A stretch of 64,000 nt of DNA. Source: Blastocystis hominis (taxonomy: Eukaryota; Sar; Bigyra; Opalinata; Blastocystidae). Of the stretch, positions 34,913-45,259 are shown in pieces. Every line of letters begins with the position of its first letter. Position 1 is the stretch's first letter. The stretch is taken from contig NW_013171837.1 in assembly GCF_000151665.1 (NCBI RefSeq), positions 25,995-89,994 of the forward strand, written 5' to 3'. Under the pieces are notes generated by a model. It saw nothing but the letters and a program-made list of their open reading frames with translations, was not told where the DNA came from and searched no databases. A program made the translations under genes and the position numbers.

Positions 34913-35602
34913 CTTCAGCTCAATTCCCCGACTCTTCAAAAATTCAGCAGCGTCTCGATTCCTCTCCTGTGTCATCTTGACATAGTCCTGGAACAGCAGA
35001 TACGCCTTCTCAGTCTGATAGCGCGTGCATTGAATCGAATCCAAAAGCTCGTCGTCAAACATAAAGCAGCCCGCCTTCCGCACCAGGTAGCGCAGCGTCG
35101 TCTTCTGATCCCAGCCTTCTTCTGATGCCACTTCGGGGAGGAAAGTCGCGTGGAACTCGCGGTCGTCCACTTCGAAGTCGATCATGATGCCATGCTTGCC
35201 AACCTCCCAATCCAGGGCGTTCTTGGCTGTCTCGAATGTGTGGAGGAGCGATACTTCGCATTCCAGCTCGGGAACCTCTTCCAGCGTCAGAGGTTCAAAT
35301 CGGCTGTCACCGAAAGCACTATGCAGCTCATTGCGGAATTGAATTCTTACCTGTACAGAGCGTACTTCTTTAAATTATCAAGGGTAATTGGCATCAAACA
35401 GCCAATGCAGCCACGAAGGTCGCGTCTGTTCTTGTGGACCTTTTTTAACGTTACAAAAATGCCACTGCAATCAATATTAACAAAGATCAGCCTACTATTT
35501 CTGCGCTACATCAAATTCAGGCGCTGCTAAGGGATATCCTGTCAATCTGTTCAGGATAACATCAAAGCAGTACATCATCATCTCCTTCTTAACTACAGAC
35601 AT
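34913..35602 (-). CDS. AMMECR1: AMMECR1-domain protein; stop codon completed by poly(A)
   Basis: Exons 35602-35496, 35464-35351 and 35318-34913 give 209 residues with introns of 31 and 32 nt. Family hallmarks: MMYCFDVIL, YGIFVTLKK, DLRGCIGCLMPI (the conserved RGCIG core), YSAFGDSRFEPLTLEEVPELE, EVSLL, and TFLPEVASEEGWDQ. No stop is encoded at the expected end. After Leu-Lys the next base is T (34,912), followed by GGAA and TGTTTGTT, so polyadenylation would yield UAA. Reading on would add seven codons (WNVCWNH) up to a genomic TGA. The molecular role of the family is unclear. The start codon is 26 nt from the divergent TBC1D20-type start. Confidence 0.92.
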
Positions 35603-35628
35603 GGATCACTTTCAGATAGAAAAAAAGT
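35603..35628. promoter_or_regulatory. 26-bp divergent promoter region
   Basis: Only 26 bp lie between the start codons of AMMECR1 (minus) and the TBC1D20-type gene (plus). Promoter elements or start sites must overlap the genes. Confidence 0.6.
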
Positions 35629-37211
35629 ATGTCAGACTGGGACAGTCGCAAAAAGGAGGAACGCAAAATAAAATCGTATATCTCTGCCAATCCTGTAGTG
35701 AAATGGAATCTGTTTGAACAATAGCCAAATGTACAAAAGTTGAAAGAACGTGTTTGGATGGAAGTACGCTACTTGCTTCATTTAATATTTTACAGAACGG
35801 GCTTCTATCGACGAGTGTGAGAAAAGAAGCTTGGTTGTTGCTCATAGGAGAGGACCCAGATCAAATATTGACGTGTCCAAGTAATTTTACTGCAAGTGAA
35901 TGAGTTGTAGACTATGAGGAAGCAATTCGTGACTATTCTCAAATCAATGTCGATATTCTGAGAAGTTTTGTGTATTTTTGTCTCCCTTTCTATTCGAAAA
36001 TAGACATTTTGACGGGTACAAGAAAATCACTCCCGAATTACTGTGTCTCCCACCATTCTTCTCCATTTTAGGCAATCCTATCGAAACGATCTCACACGTG
36101 TAATTGTAGCTCTTCTCCACGAAGACCGTTCCCTCTACTACTACCAGGGTTTCCACGACATCGTCGAGTTTTTGCTTCTCTTCAGCCATTTCGACGTCCA
36201 CTGGACGTACACCTTCATGAAATCACTCACTCGCGCCTATCTCCGCGACTACATGCAATCCAACTTTGACGAAGTCGAAAAGCTTCTCCAATGTTTGTTT
36301 CCTTTACTCTCTCTGCGAGCTCCGGAGCTCGTTCCCATCCTTCAAATCGCAGTACACACTCCATTGCACTCTTTCCGATAGAATAAAACGCCTGTGGTGA
36401 TTCTTCCATGGGTGATCACATTGTATTTCCACTCAAACGAAATGATGTCGAGATTTACACACTCGCTTGCGTCGCTCGGCTGCGTCGCTCGGCTGTTCGA
36501 TGTGATTTTGCTCCATCCGATCATGCCGATTTACGTTTCTGCGGCTGTTTGTTTGAATAATCGAGTGCGAGTTAGGTCATTCTTCACTTCCGAAGCCAAT
36601 TAGCGAAGGCGAAAGAGCTGTCGGAAGTGTTTTCGGTGTTGGGAGTGGAAATGAATGGAGCGAATGAGGCGTAGAAACTGAATGCGAAGAAGCTGCCTTT
36701 AGAGAAAATCATTCGTATTGATTCGAAAGCAGAGAGAGTCATTGGATAGGAGACACGCAGTTCTTTTATGAGACGATTCCTCCATCGGATTTGATAGTTA
36801 AGAGTCGGAAAATGGGCGTGGATCTCGCGAAAACGTATGGAGTATTGGAGGATATTGATGGGTAGCTCGATGATCTTTGAGTTTGAAAAGAAATCCGCTG
36901 TAAAACGCCAGCCATTTAAGCAATTCACTCGTATTTTTATTATTGTGCCTTTGCATATTATCTCTGTAGAACTCATTCCCTTTTCTTCTTCTTCGATCAT
37001 GTCTCCGAATTCGGTTGGAAGCTGGATTTCCATGGCTGTTATCGGTCTGGTCACTGCAGCGGTGGTGCAACTCATCCAACAACACTCTTCTCTTTGTTCC
37101 AACAAACACTCTTCTCTTTGTTCCAATAAACACTCTTCTCAACACAAACACACACTCTACATCTCCATCATGTTCCGAAACGTCCCCATATCCACCGTCC
37201 TCTACCCTTAA
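35629..37211 (+). CDS. TBC1D20: TBC1D20-type Rab GTPase-activating protein
   Basis: RabGAP of the ER/Golgi that acts on Rab1-like GTPases. Exons 35629-35694, 35725-35763, 35796-35880, 35911-35971, 36004-36042, 36072-36351 and 36382 to about 36,590 are in phase; introns are 30, 32, 30, 32, 29 and 30 nt. Motifs: NGLLSTSVRKEAWLLLIGED (TBC start), LYYYQGFHDIVEFLLLFS (YQGxHD with the glutamine finger), FTHSLA...RLFDVILLHPIMPIYVSAAV. Downstream pieces FYETIPPSDL and a hydrophobic carboxyl segment (SWISMAVIGLVTAAVVQLI) match the single membrane anchor of TBC1D20. The last exons, 36,600-37,211, were not fully resolved. The IxxDxxR catalytic arginine motif lies in the divergent part: the clearest candidate is the DLTRV segment. 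Confidence 0.85.
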
Positions 37212-37406
37212 TCCCTCATCCAACCCTCACTCTCGGCACCGGAATCCTCGACTTCCCTTCGTACTACGCTTCACTCCCTTCTCCTCGCCTACTCTCGGCT
37301 CCGGCATCACTTCCTCCACGATCGACGTCCGCGTCGACAAGCTCCGCAGCATCGGATACCGCATCACCATCGGTACTTCCAGTCGCGACCTCCGTCCTCC
37401 TACTCC
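37212..37406. other. Unresolved spacer between convergent genes
   Basis: Both strands carry open reading here. The plus strand reads VDKLRSIGYRITIG, which looks protein-like. The minus strand could extend the low-complexity gene through a GTGAGG donor at about 37,407. I could not decide between a small plus-strand exon and minus-strand 3' exon. Confidence 0.3.
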
Positions 37407-39152
37407 TCACTTCCTCGCCTCGCTTCTACCCGGCGACCCAGGCGACGCGAACGCTGCGCCCAGCATCGGCTCCTTCGCCGTACGCTGCAGCGGGCTGAAC
37501 TGTGCGCGGCGCGGCTGCGACCCGCTCGACTCCTTCTTGAGGGTCCCCGAATCGACGGACCGCAGCGACGGTCCCGACGGGGTCAGCGAGCCCAGCGGGT
37601 TCGCGGGGTTCGGCGGAGTCCCCGCGGGGGTCGTGGGGGCCAGCGGGGCCAGCGGGGCGGCGGCGGCGGAGGGCGCGGGCTTTGGCGGGTTGGAGGCGCT
37701 GGGGGCTGCGGGGGCCGCGCCGTAGGCAGAAAAATAGGAAAATTTCGACGCGGACGCAGAAGCAGAAGCAGAAGCAGAAGCAGAGACGGAGGACGCGGTC
37801 ACTGGCGGATTTGATGCATTGGACGGATTGGAGGAATTGGGACCATTATAGGAATTAGGGCCATTATTATAAGAATTAGGGCCATTATTATAAGAATTAG
37901 GGCCATTAGTATAAGAATTATTGATCGGGGAGTTTCGCCGATTGGCCTTCCCCGCGGTTCCCTTCGGCGAAACGGGCTTCGCCGGAACTCCCAGTCTGGG
38001 CGAAACCGCCTTTCCCGCCGAAACGCCCTTCGTCGAAACGCCCAATTTCGGAGAAACCGCGGTTTTCCCCGAAGCCGGCATTTTGGTCGCTGAAACTCCC
38101 TTTCGAATGGAATCTTCTTTGGGCGCGCGGGAAATCGGTTGACGCGAAGATGACAAGGCGGGCGACAGCGCGCGCCGATTGGTCGGCTGGTTCCCGCGGG
38201 AATACGAGCTCGTCTGCACATACCGCGGGACGGGGCGTTTCGCGGCGGCCTCGGATTTCCACGTTTCCTCCAATTGGACCAAACAATTCATCAGCTGAAA
38301 CCGCTCCAATGGATTCGGTGCGGGCGTTTCATCGACATAGAGGCCCATTTCGTTCATCCCGTCCGGTAATTCCAGCGATTGGGAAATCGGGTCTTTTTTT
38401 GGAATTCCAGAAATCCCCATTTCTTTCTCGAACTGCTCCAGCAGAGAGCCGGTTCGCTCCTCGTCCGACGAAATCTGTCCCTCTTCCATCGAATTCGACG
38501 CGTTCGGAATCGTGGAAAACGTGGTAACCGTGGAAATCTTCGGTTTCTCCCCTTTCACGGCGGAATCTTCGAGGAACGAATCTAATGGCGGCAGCGAACC
38601 CACCGACGAACCGTCGCTTTCCACGGTTTCCATGATTTCCACCGTCTTCACCGGGTTTCCACCGCCCAGAACCGTGGAAACCGTGGAAACCGGAGGTGTG
38701 GGAATCGTGGAAGAAACCGCGGGAGGAGTGAGGTCGTCAGCGAAACTCCCGGCTGTACCTGGCGAAACCGTGGAAACCGTGGAAACCGGAGGTTGTGGAT
38801 TGTGTTCCGAGGGTTCTGTGGGTTCTCTCGATTCCCGCGGTTCTCTCGCTTTCTGCTCCTTCTCTTCGAGTTCTTTTTCTAAAATTTGGCGAAGATGCTC
38901 GCGGTCTTCTTCGCTCACTAGGCGGGAGTTCTTGCGCTTCGACGATCCGAACGGGGAACCCTGCAATCGTGCCGACACCATGCTAACCGCGGGGGGCTCG
39001 GGCGCTTTGGTGAGAGACTTCCGGCGCCATTTGTCGTATTTGGAGACTGGGCGTGAGGAGGGAGAATGTGAAAAAATACGAAGCTCTCGAAGCGACTGCG
39101 TTGTCATGTCGTTTACAACGCTGCGATTCAAGACTGCGCGGAGAAATGTCAT
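37407..39152 (-). CDS. Low-complexity Ser/Pro/Asn-rich protein (581 aa)
   Basis: Starts at ATG 39,152 and is open to a TGA at 37,407, with no intron needed. I do not recognise it. The basic amino-terminal region (YDKWRRKSLTK, KRKNSRL) is followed by an acidic helix (EEDREHLRQILEKELEEKEQ). Then come Val-Ser-Thr-Val repeats, a conserved-looking segment (NPLERFQLMNCLVQLEETWK), Val-Ser-x-Lys/Gly repeats, four tandem NSYNNGP units encoded by a 21-nt repeat near 37,830-37,920, and a final Ser-Ala run. The repeats and disorder suggest a scaffold or RNA-granule/nuclear protein. The 9-bp repeat behind the Thr-Val-Ser units recurs in the PPR-like gene at 46.3 kb. Confidence 0.6.
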   Translation of the reverse strand: MTFLRAVLNRSVVNDMTTQSLRELRIFSHSPSSRPVSKYDKWRRKSLTKAPEPPAVSMVSARLQGSPFGSSKRKNSRLVSEEDREHLRQILEKELEEKEQKAREPRESREPTEPSEHNPQPPVSTVSTVSPGTAGSFADDLTPPAVSSTIPTPPVSTVSTVLGGGNPVKTVEIMETVESDGSSVGSLPPLDSFLEDSAVKGEKPKISTVTTFSTIPNASNSMEEGQISSDEERTGSLLEQFEKEMGISGIPKKDPISQSLELPDGMNEMGLYVDETPAPNPLERFQLMNCLVQLEETWKSEAAAKRPVPRYVQTSSYSRGNQPTNRRALSPALSSSRQPISRAPKEDSIRKGVSATKMPASGKTAVSPKLGVSTKGVSAGKAVSPRLGVPAKPVSPKGTAGKANRRNSPINNSYTNGPNSYNNGPNSYNNGPNSYNGPNSSNPSNASNPPVTASSVSASASASASASASKFSYFSAYGAAPAAPSASNPPKPAPSAAAAPLAPLAPTTPAGTPPNPANPLGSLTPSGPSLRSVDSGTLKKESSGSQPRRAQFSPLQRTAKEPMLGAAFASPGSPGRSEARK

Positions 39153-39191
39153 GACGAAGTTTAGATAATCCTCGTTCTATGGGAAATGAAA

Positions 39192-39520
39192 CTAGGAGCT
39201 GCCAACTGTATATTCGTCGATTCGATTGTACTTTATTACATTCGTATCAGAAATGCCAAGCCTTTTACATCCTTCCGAAAAGGAAATTATATTGCTATTT
39301 TTTAGAGTTACCATATCGCCTAGAAAAAAGAAAGAAAAGACACACAACTCACCTGGTTGAGAATACCACTTGTCAAGAATCACTGTAGGCACCAGCTTTT
39401 TAAATAGTGTACATAACGCCTAGGTATTAGAACAAAATAGCAAACTCCACAATTCCATTGCGAAGTGCTGTTACCAGATTCATATCCACTTCTATCCCAG
39501 TCTCCTGAAATATAAAATTC
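39192..39520 (-). CDS. Small spliced gene, calponin-homology-like (uncertain)
   Basis: The last exon (GDMVTLKNSNIISFSEGCKRLGISDTN, ending with a TAG at 39,192) is joined by a 33-nt intron at about 39,321-39,353 (GTGAGT...TCTAG) to an exon reading KLVPTVILDKWYSQPG. Further upstream TGIEVDMNLVTALRNGIVEFAI is open. The pattern (short helix, PG-D, N-I-x-x-F-x-x-x-C-K-x-L-G-I) is reminiscent of a calponin-homology domain, but the resemblance is weak and the amino terminus was not resolved. Start and upstream exons may reach about 39,600. Confidence 0.35.
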
Positions 39521-39713
39521 ACGAGATCACAACGCAACGACTACACATCACACTGGAACAAGGAAAATACGATCGAATTCATAAGTCCCTCTTTTGATCA
39601 AACACGTTGAAGTACGTTTCGTCGAATCTGTTTTATCACAAAAAGGACTTTGACGATATATTTGGTCGTTTTTTCGGAATTCCAGTCATCATTCTTCTTC
39701 TATTATCATCATC

Positions 39714-41443
39714 ATGGATGATCCTAAGAAGACAATCGAGTCATTAAATGAAATCATCGAGTCATTAGAAAACGATATTCAAAGCAATAAGGTAATCGGT
39801 AGTCATTGCTTCAATTTGAGGTTGCGTGCGATTCTGTGATTGAACAATGTTTCGGCCATACAAATCGTGTCTGTCAAAACCCAGATTCCGTTGTATTGGA
39901 GTACAACAAACTCAGAGATGAATTTCAACGTATTTCCAAAATTATTGCAGAGGAGGTAGGATCCGTATGTGATTTGCATCGTTAGATTGAAGAGTGTGAA
40001 CAAATTCAAAACATACAAAAGGAAAAAGAAGAAATTCAATCTCGACTTCGAGTCGCTACTCAACTTTTAGATTCCGTTGCTGATTGTCAAACAGTCTACC
40101 AGAAATTAACAACCGTGGATAGTTTTCTACAACAAGAACAGTTTCAACAAGTGCTGGATGACATCAAAACGTGCGAATCGAGATTGCAACAACTGCGTGA
40201 AAATGGCAATACGAACCAAACTCTCCTTTCTCTTCTCCAGCGCGCATTTAACCGCAAATCCATCAAAACCCGAACTCAAATCACGCAGTACTTGACTCGT
40301 TTCCTCGTAATCGACTCCAACTCCTTTTCCATTTACTCCCAACTCCGTTTTTTCTTCTTTTCTTTTGAACTTATTTTCAGAAGATTCTTCTCTCACTTTA
40401 CAATCCTTCCTCCACCTTCTTCACCAACTCGATTTGCTCAAAGACCAATTCACTCTTCTTTTCTCCCAACTCAAACTCCTTTGCGACAAAGCTCTCCAAA
40501 ACCCTTCCGTTCTTTCTCCACATTGCACCTTCCATCTAGATGAAACCGGCTTCCACCGACGAATTCCATGGAACCGACCACTGCATCACATGGTCGATCG
40601 CTTCCTCCGTCGGTTCAACTCACCACCACGGGTATTTTCACACTCCAACCTCATCAACACGCAGCCTTTCCGCATCCAACGTGACTTCTCTTCTCCACTT
40701 CGTCGCTGCCAATCTTCTCGCGCTCGAGCCACAGCTCCTACCCAGCTTATTCACATCGATCGTGTACATTCCCGTGCAGCAATCCATTCTCGTGTGGTTC
40801 AAAGTCCACGTCCCTCCACACTCTCATCCATAGCAGAAAATCCCCAAGGAAAGTCAGGCGCTCGCCGCTTGGAGAGAGAGTCTCACTCCCGTAGATTTCT
40901 GAATCGATTTTGAATGTGACGTGCAGGCCGTCGAACTCGAGGAAACCGCGGTGAAGCTCCTCGCTCTGAATGAAACGCCTCTGGAAACGTTCATGAAATC
41001 GATCGAGCATGAATGGATCGGGACTCGACAGCAGCAAATCCTGAGCGATTGTCGCCAATGTCTTGAACAATGCTCACAAGAGGGTGTTCTGTATGATCCC
41101 TCGCGTGAGGACGATGGTGTGTTCGACGTGTTGAATCGGTTCGGAACGGTCCAGAAAGACATTGAAGAGTCGATCGAAAAGCTGCTTTGTTTTCCTCCCT
41201 GCAAAATCTCTCCTTCCTATCACACGTTGGTTCTTCGAATGCATTCTGCCGTGAAAGAAGCGATCCAACTGAAAGAGTGGGGCGATTTCGAACGTTGTGC
41301 GATGGATAGTGAGCACGAGATTGAAGAGTTCTTGGGAGTGATTCGCCAGATTTTGATGTTAGTTTTGATTTGTGTGGACTGTTTGTTTTTTTGAGGGGTA
41401 GATAACCGCGGTGAGGCAGGATCTGTCGAAGAGAATTGTCTGA
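39714..41443 (+). CDS. ZW10/Dsl1-type tethering protein (499 aa)
   Basis: Exons 39714-39791, 39821-39955, 39986-40346, 40381-40508, 40540-40803, 40834-40890, 40927-41361 and 41402-41443 give exactly 500 codons. Introns are 29, 30, 34, 31, 30, 36 and 40 nt. The amino-terminal half is coiled coil (SLNEIIESLENDI, QSRLRVATQLLDSV). The carboxyl half resembles ZW10: a Trp-Arg-Glu-Ser-Leu-Thr-Pro segment, LALNETPLETFMKSIEHEW, QILSDCRQCLEQ, and FPPCKISPSYHTLV. ZW10 acts in Golgi-to-ER vesicle tethering and, in some lineages, at kinetochores. It is shorter than animal ZW10, and another CATCHR-family tether is possible. A TGTTTGTT octamer lies inside the last intron (41,380-41,387). Confidence 0.6.
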
Positions 41444-41529
41444 AAATAAACAACCTGGGGGTGGTCATGTACCATTTATTCGCGTTTCCATATGTGTATG
41501 AGGAGTAATAGATTCTTGCGTGATTTGCG

Positions 41530-41883
41530 ATGGGTAGAGTTCGAAATGTGAAGCAAACGGTGTTGGTTTGTGTTGATTTGTTTCCACGTTTGCGAGAGTT
41601 GCAGCATCGTGCGTTCGATTCGATCGATAAAATGATGAAGGAAGAATCGAAAAAGATGCAGCAAGAAGTGTCGGAAAGTGAGGAAAAGGTGGCAGAACAG
41701 GTAAAGGAAAGATTAGAGATGCTGAAAAGTTTAACGGGAGGAGAATTGAGAGAGATATTGACAAAGAAAGTACGAGAAATGGCTTCTGGACTTCAGAACA
41801 GGCACAGTTTTAAGGTAGGAATCAGAGTGTTGTGTGTAATGAAGGATGAGAAAGCAATTCGAATACTAAAAACAGTTACATTA
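41530..41883 (+). CDS. Small coiled-coil protein; stop completed by poly(A)
   Basis: The frame from ATG 41,530 reads MGRVRNVKQTV and then a strongly helical charged stretch (SIDKMMKEESKKMQQEVSE, EKVAEQVKERLEMLKSL). A 30-nt in-phase intron with an AAG/GTAGG donor (41,815-41,844) is likely, giving about 108 residues. After ACA-TTA the next base is T at 41,884, then GTGT and TGTTTGTT, so poly(A) addition would create UAA. I do not recognise the family. Confidence 0.55.
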
Positions 41884-41888
41884 TGTGT

Positions 41889-41896
41889 TGTTTGTT
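41889..41896 (+). terminator. TGTTTGTT motif creating the stop of the small coiled-coil gene
   Basis: T in codon position 1, spacer GTGT, octamer: the same geometry as at AMMECR1, the epimerase and the PPR-like gene. Confidence 0.65.
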
Positions 41897-41899
41897 GTG

Positions 41900-42335
41900 A
41901 AAAATCACTTCTTTGATAAGTATTTTAATAAGGTTCATAGGAACGAATGTCTAGAAAAGATTTTAACAAAATAATACAAAGATAGGTAATTCTTATCATT
42001 TTGGTTGAAATGATGTATTATTAAAAGGAAATCAGTATGTATAATATGTGGAATGAATTACGGGGAAATCACTAAATCAGATAAGATTGCTTCATATTAT
42101 CATTGCTTTAAACATCATTACAAAGTTATTTGTGTAAAATAGACAGCAAATACAACCAAAAACGACGAAATAGGTTTACATTGTTGTAATGATATAGCAT
42201 GTAATAGTATATTACTATTTCCATTATTGTATTTCTTTTCATTTCGATGCATATTGTACTTCTGCCACTTCTCTCATTCGTTCATTTCATAATTAGATGT
42301 TTATTATATTATGTCCAAAGAGATGTGAATGAGAA
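41900..42335. other. AT-rich spacer upstream of the fourth LRR gene
   Basis: No gene seen. The sequence directly before 42,336 may include decayed remains of the 5' end that the paralogue at 18.8 kb still has. Confidence 0.35.
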
Positions 42336-43548
42336 ATGAAAGTGGATGGCTGGATTTCACTCATATTGAGTAATAGAGAATGTGTAGTATTGCAATTCGA
42401 TAATGGAATATTCATGAATCAAGGATTTGTTCTCAATGAGCAGAAAGTGTTGAAAGTGTTTGGAAATCATCAAATTGGTGATATTTCATATAATGAAGAA
42501 CAATCCATTGTAGTAGAGGGAATCGTGGATTTGGATCATGGAACTCGATTTGAAGGAATGATATTGGCAGAAAACAATTTTGGAATTCCATTTGGATATG
42601 GTGAAATGTATGATGATGATGGAATATTGGTGTACAAGGGCATAATGATCAATTGGAAACGATTTGGCTATGGAGCGAGTTATCATAATAATGGTTTGAT
42701 TGAATATGAAGGATATTGGTGTGATGATAATCGATTTGGAATTGGCAAAGTGTATGATCGATATGGTAAATTAGTGAAAGAATGTGAATGGTGTAATGGA
42801 ATTGAAAGTGATACTGATGAAAAATATGAAGGCGATGGAAGCAAACCACTGAATATGGGAATCAAACATTTGAAACTGATTGACAATTGTGTATTGGTTG
42901 ATTGGAATGTTACATTGTTGTATAATTTGAAATCTATCGAAATCGGCGATGATTGTTTTGGATCAGTGAAAACATTCAAAATCGACGGATTGAATCGATT
43001 GAAAACTATCAAAATCGGAAACAATTTATTCACTCACAAAAAGAATAGGTATGGAGGTGATGAATCGAAATCATTCCACATATTGAATTGTGAATCATTG
43101 GAATCCATTCAAATTGGAGAATATAGTTTCAGTGGTTTTGGAGGCGACTTTGAATTGAAGAATCTACCACAATTACAATCCATTCAAATTGGTACAATCG
43201 GAAGTTATTCAGGCAATTTCAGTCATTGTTCGTTTGTGCTTCGAGGTATTGATATGATATTGAATATTTGAATGATGCATAGATCTTCCAAATCTACAAT
43301 CCATTACATTAGGTATTAGTGCATTCTTTTATTCCTTATCAACCAAAATTGAAAGTATTGAATGAATTCGAATGAAATGATTGATATAGATCTACCGTCA
43401 TTACAATCCTTTCAACTTGGTTGGAATGTACTTGAAGGAAGATGTGTAGATGTATTATATTCATTGAAAATGCGCAGTAACAATGAAATGATTCGATATG
43501 ATTTGCTTTGTAGATCTTCCAAATCTAAAATCAATAACTTCTGAATAA
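42336..43548 (+). CDS. MORN / BspA-type LRR protein (367 aa, 4 exons)
   Basis: Exons 42336-43245, 43283-43354, 43390-43476 and 43514-43548 give 368 codons ending in TAA, with introns of 37, 35 and 37 nt. It has the same exon sizes (72 and 87 nt) and intron positions as the minus-strand gene at 17.3-18.8 kb. MORN-like units: GIPFGYGEMYDDDG, RFGYGASYHNNG, DDNRFGIGKVYD. LRR_5 units: LKSIEIGDDCFGSVKTF, LKTIKIGNN, LESIQIGEYSFSGFGG, LPNLQSITLGISAF, LPSLQSFQLGW. The amino terminus is shorter than in the paralogue, lacking its hydrophobic start. Confidence 0.78.
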
Positions 43549-44132
43549 TGTAGCTTCAATTCGCCTGTTTTAGTGACCTTAGAAAGTAATTAAAAATTGA
43601 AGTTTGAAATAACTTACATATTCCAAATCTTCAAAATGTCAGACTACCTGATTCATTCTGATATGTTTTTTCGAAATCAATTTCGAGTATTTTTCGATTG
43701 ATTATTTATGATTCAAAGATGTTACTGCCATTCTGGCTAATGTTGCCTGAATCATAAGGTAACGAAAGCACAAAGTCCTAGTTCACTTGTATACAAAGTA
43801 TATTTAATATCTTCCTGTTGTTTGTTAATTACACAGTACTATCTCACTATACTATGGATGGTGTTTTGTTACATAACGGTTATCATTGTGCTTCCAAAAT
43901 AATTATTATGCTTTGTCTCAAATCAATACCCTTAGTCTTCTGATCATTACTCACAGTTTGATCACTTCAAAGAATAACTCTTTTTTCATTCCTGTTTTGT
44001 TATACTCATCACCACTCTCACGAAGGTTGTAAGCAATTCTTCATGTTTCAAATCACCTATTTTTGTATCGATCAATAACAATAGCTCCATTGGTATCAAT
44101 TGCAAAGAATTGTTTATTCTTCATTCAGAAAT
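43549..44132. other. Spacer with a relic LRR exon
   Basis: Around 43,618-43,665 the sequence ATTCCAAATCTTCAAAATG resembles the last exon of the LRR gene at 15.2 kb (start of the VPNLQNGNL segment), but no frame is maintained. The rest shows nothing. Confidence 0.4.
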
Positions 44133-45134
44133 ATGGTAATTGAAATTGTACATTCTTCGGGAGCAAAAGTGGTTGTGGATTTGTTTGGAGCCACTGTTGT
44201 TTCTTGGATTCTTCCTTCTGGAAAGGAAATGCTTTATCTTTCATCACTCGCTGATCGATCTGGTAAAAGTCCAATTCGCGGAGGAATTCCAGTGATTTTC
44301 CCGCAGTTTTCGAATGGTACTCTTTTTTGTTGTTTTTTTAAGTTCTGAGGGTCCTTTAATGAAGCACGGATTTGCCAGGACATCTACATGGACGTCTGAT
44401 CCTGTTTATGAAGAGGATGGTTTTAGTGTCTGTCATTTCCATCTTTCGTCCAGCGAAGCAACGAAAGCATTGTGGAACCACGATTTTGCACTCACCTATA
44501 CTGTTCGCGTCAATGCCTCCAGTTTGTCTACCCAACTTCGGTAATCTGTTATTTTCGAGTGTTTTATGCTTAGTATATCCAACACTGGATCGAATTCGTT
44601 TGACTGTCAGTGCCTATTACACACTTACTACTCCTCTCCCTCGATTCTCACCACCTCCGTCGCAGGCCTTCAGAACCACAAAGGCGTTGAGTCCGTAACC
44701 ACCGGCACACGCCGAGGTTTCCACTTTTCTCCTTTTTTCATTCCCGTAGAATTCATCGAGCCTCACGCCCGCATCCTTTTTAACAGCGAAACAGACGCCA
44801 AATATTCCGACGTGACGGCCCCGGTACGGTTTTTCTTATTTTCTTTGAAGCGAAGATCGAAATTGAAATGGCGGATCGAAAGATTCGTTTGGAGATCGAA
44901 TCGATTCTCGATGAAAAGCAAAAGAAAGCGGATTGCGTGGTGTGGAACGCTTGGGTGGGGCAGCGAGGGAGGGCTGAGGCGTAGATTGAGAAGTGCAGAG
45001 CGATTGGAGATATGGAGGATGAGGATTATAAGCGATATGTGTGTGTAGAGCCGGGATGTGTGAATGGGATGACGACCGTGGAGGCCAAGAAGGAGTTGGT
45101 GCTGAAGCAGACTATCGTAGTAGTGGAAGAGATG
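44133..45134 (+). CDS. Glucose-6-phosphate 1-epimerase-like (aldose epimerase superfamily)
   Basis: Interconverts alpha and beta anomers of hexose 6-phosphates. Exons 44133-44305, 44343-44540, 44574-44716, 44750-44823, 44856-44954 and 44985-45134 give 279 residues; introns are 37, 33, 33, 32 and 30 nt. Conserved pieces: SPIRGGIPVIFP, GPLMKHGFART (active-site His region), ISNTGSNSFD, LLHTYY, VVWNAWIEK and YKRYVCVEPGCV. The first intron was chosen because only a donor at 44,306 restores phase. No stop is encoded at the end: after VVVEEM comes T at 45,135, then GGAT and TGTTTGTT, so poly(A) addition makes UAA. Confidence 0.9.
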
Positions 45135-45139
45135 TGGAT

Positions 45140-45147
45140 TGTTTGTT
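45140..45147 (+). terminator. TGTTTGTT motif creating the epimerase stop
   Basis: T 45,135 in codon position 1, spacer GGAT, octamer. Reading on would continue through Trp-Ile-Val-Cys-Trp into unrelated sequence beyond the conserved family end. Confidence 0.75.
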
Positions 45148-45259
45148 GGATACTGGGAGGGAATGGAGGAGGGAAAATGACAGATTATCGATCCAGACTG
45201 AACTATTTGTATGCAGTTTGGAATTCGGAGAGCTGGAAAGGGGGCAGTTCGTTTTTCAA

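Noticed and set aside
36293-36319. 27-nt intron in the TBC1D20-type gene
   Set aside because: The segment is in frame and its translation (CLFPLLSLR) matches the family better when kept.
36584-37223. Minus-strand frames opposite the TBC1D20-type gene
   Set aside because: They are antisense to the conserved TBC carboxyl region and membrane anchor and show no family features.
37830-37920. CRISPR-like or intergenic tandem repeat
   Set aside because: It is a 21-nt coding repeat specifying NSYNNGP units inside an open reading frame.
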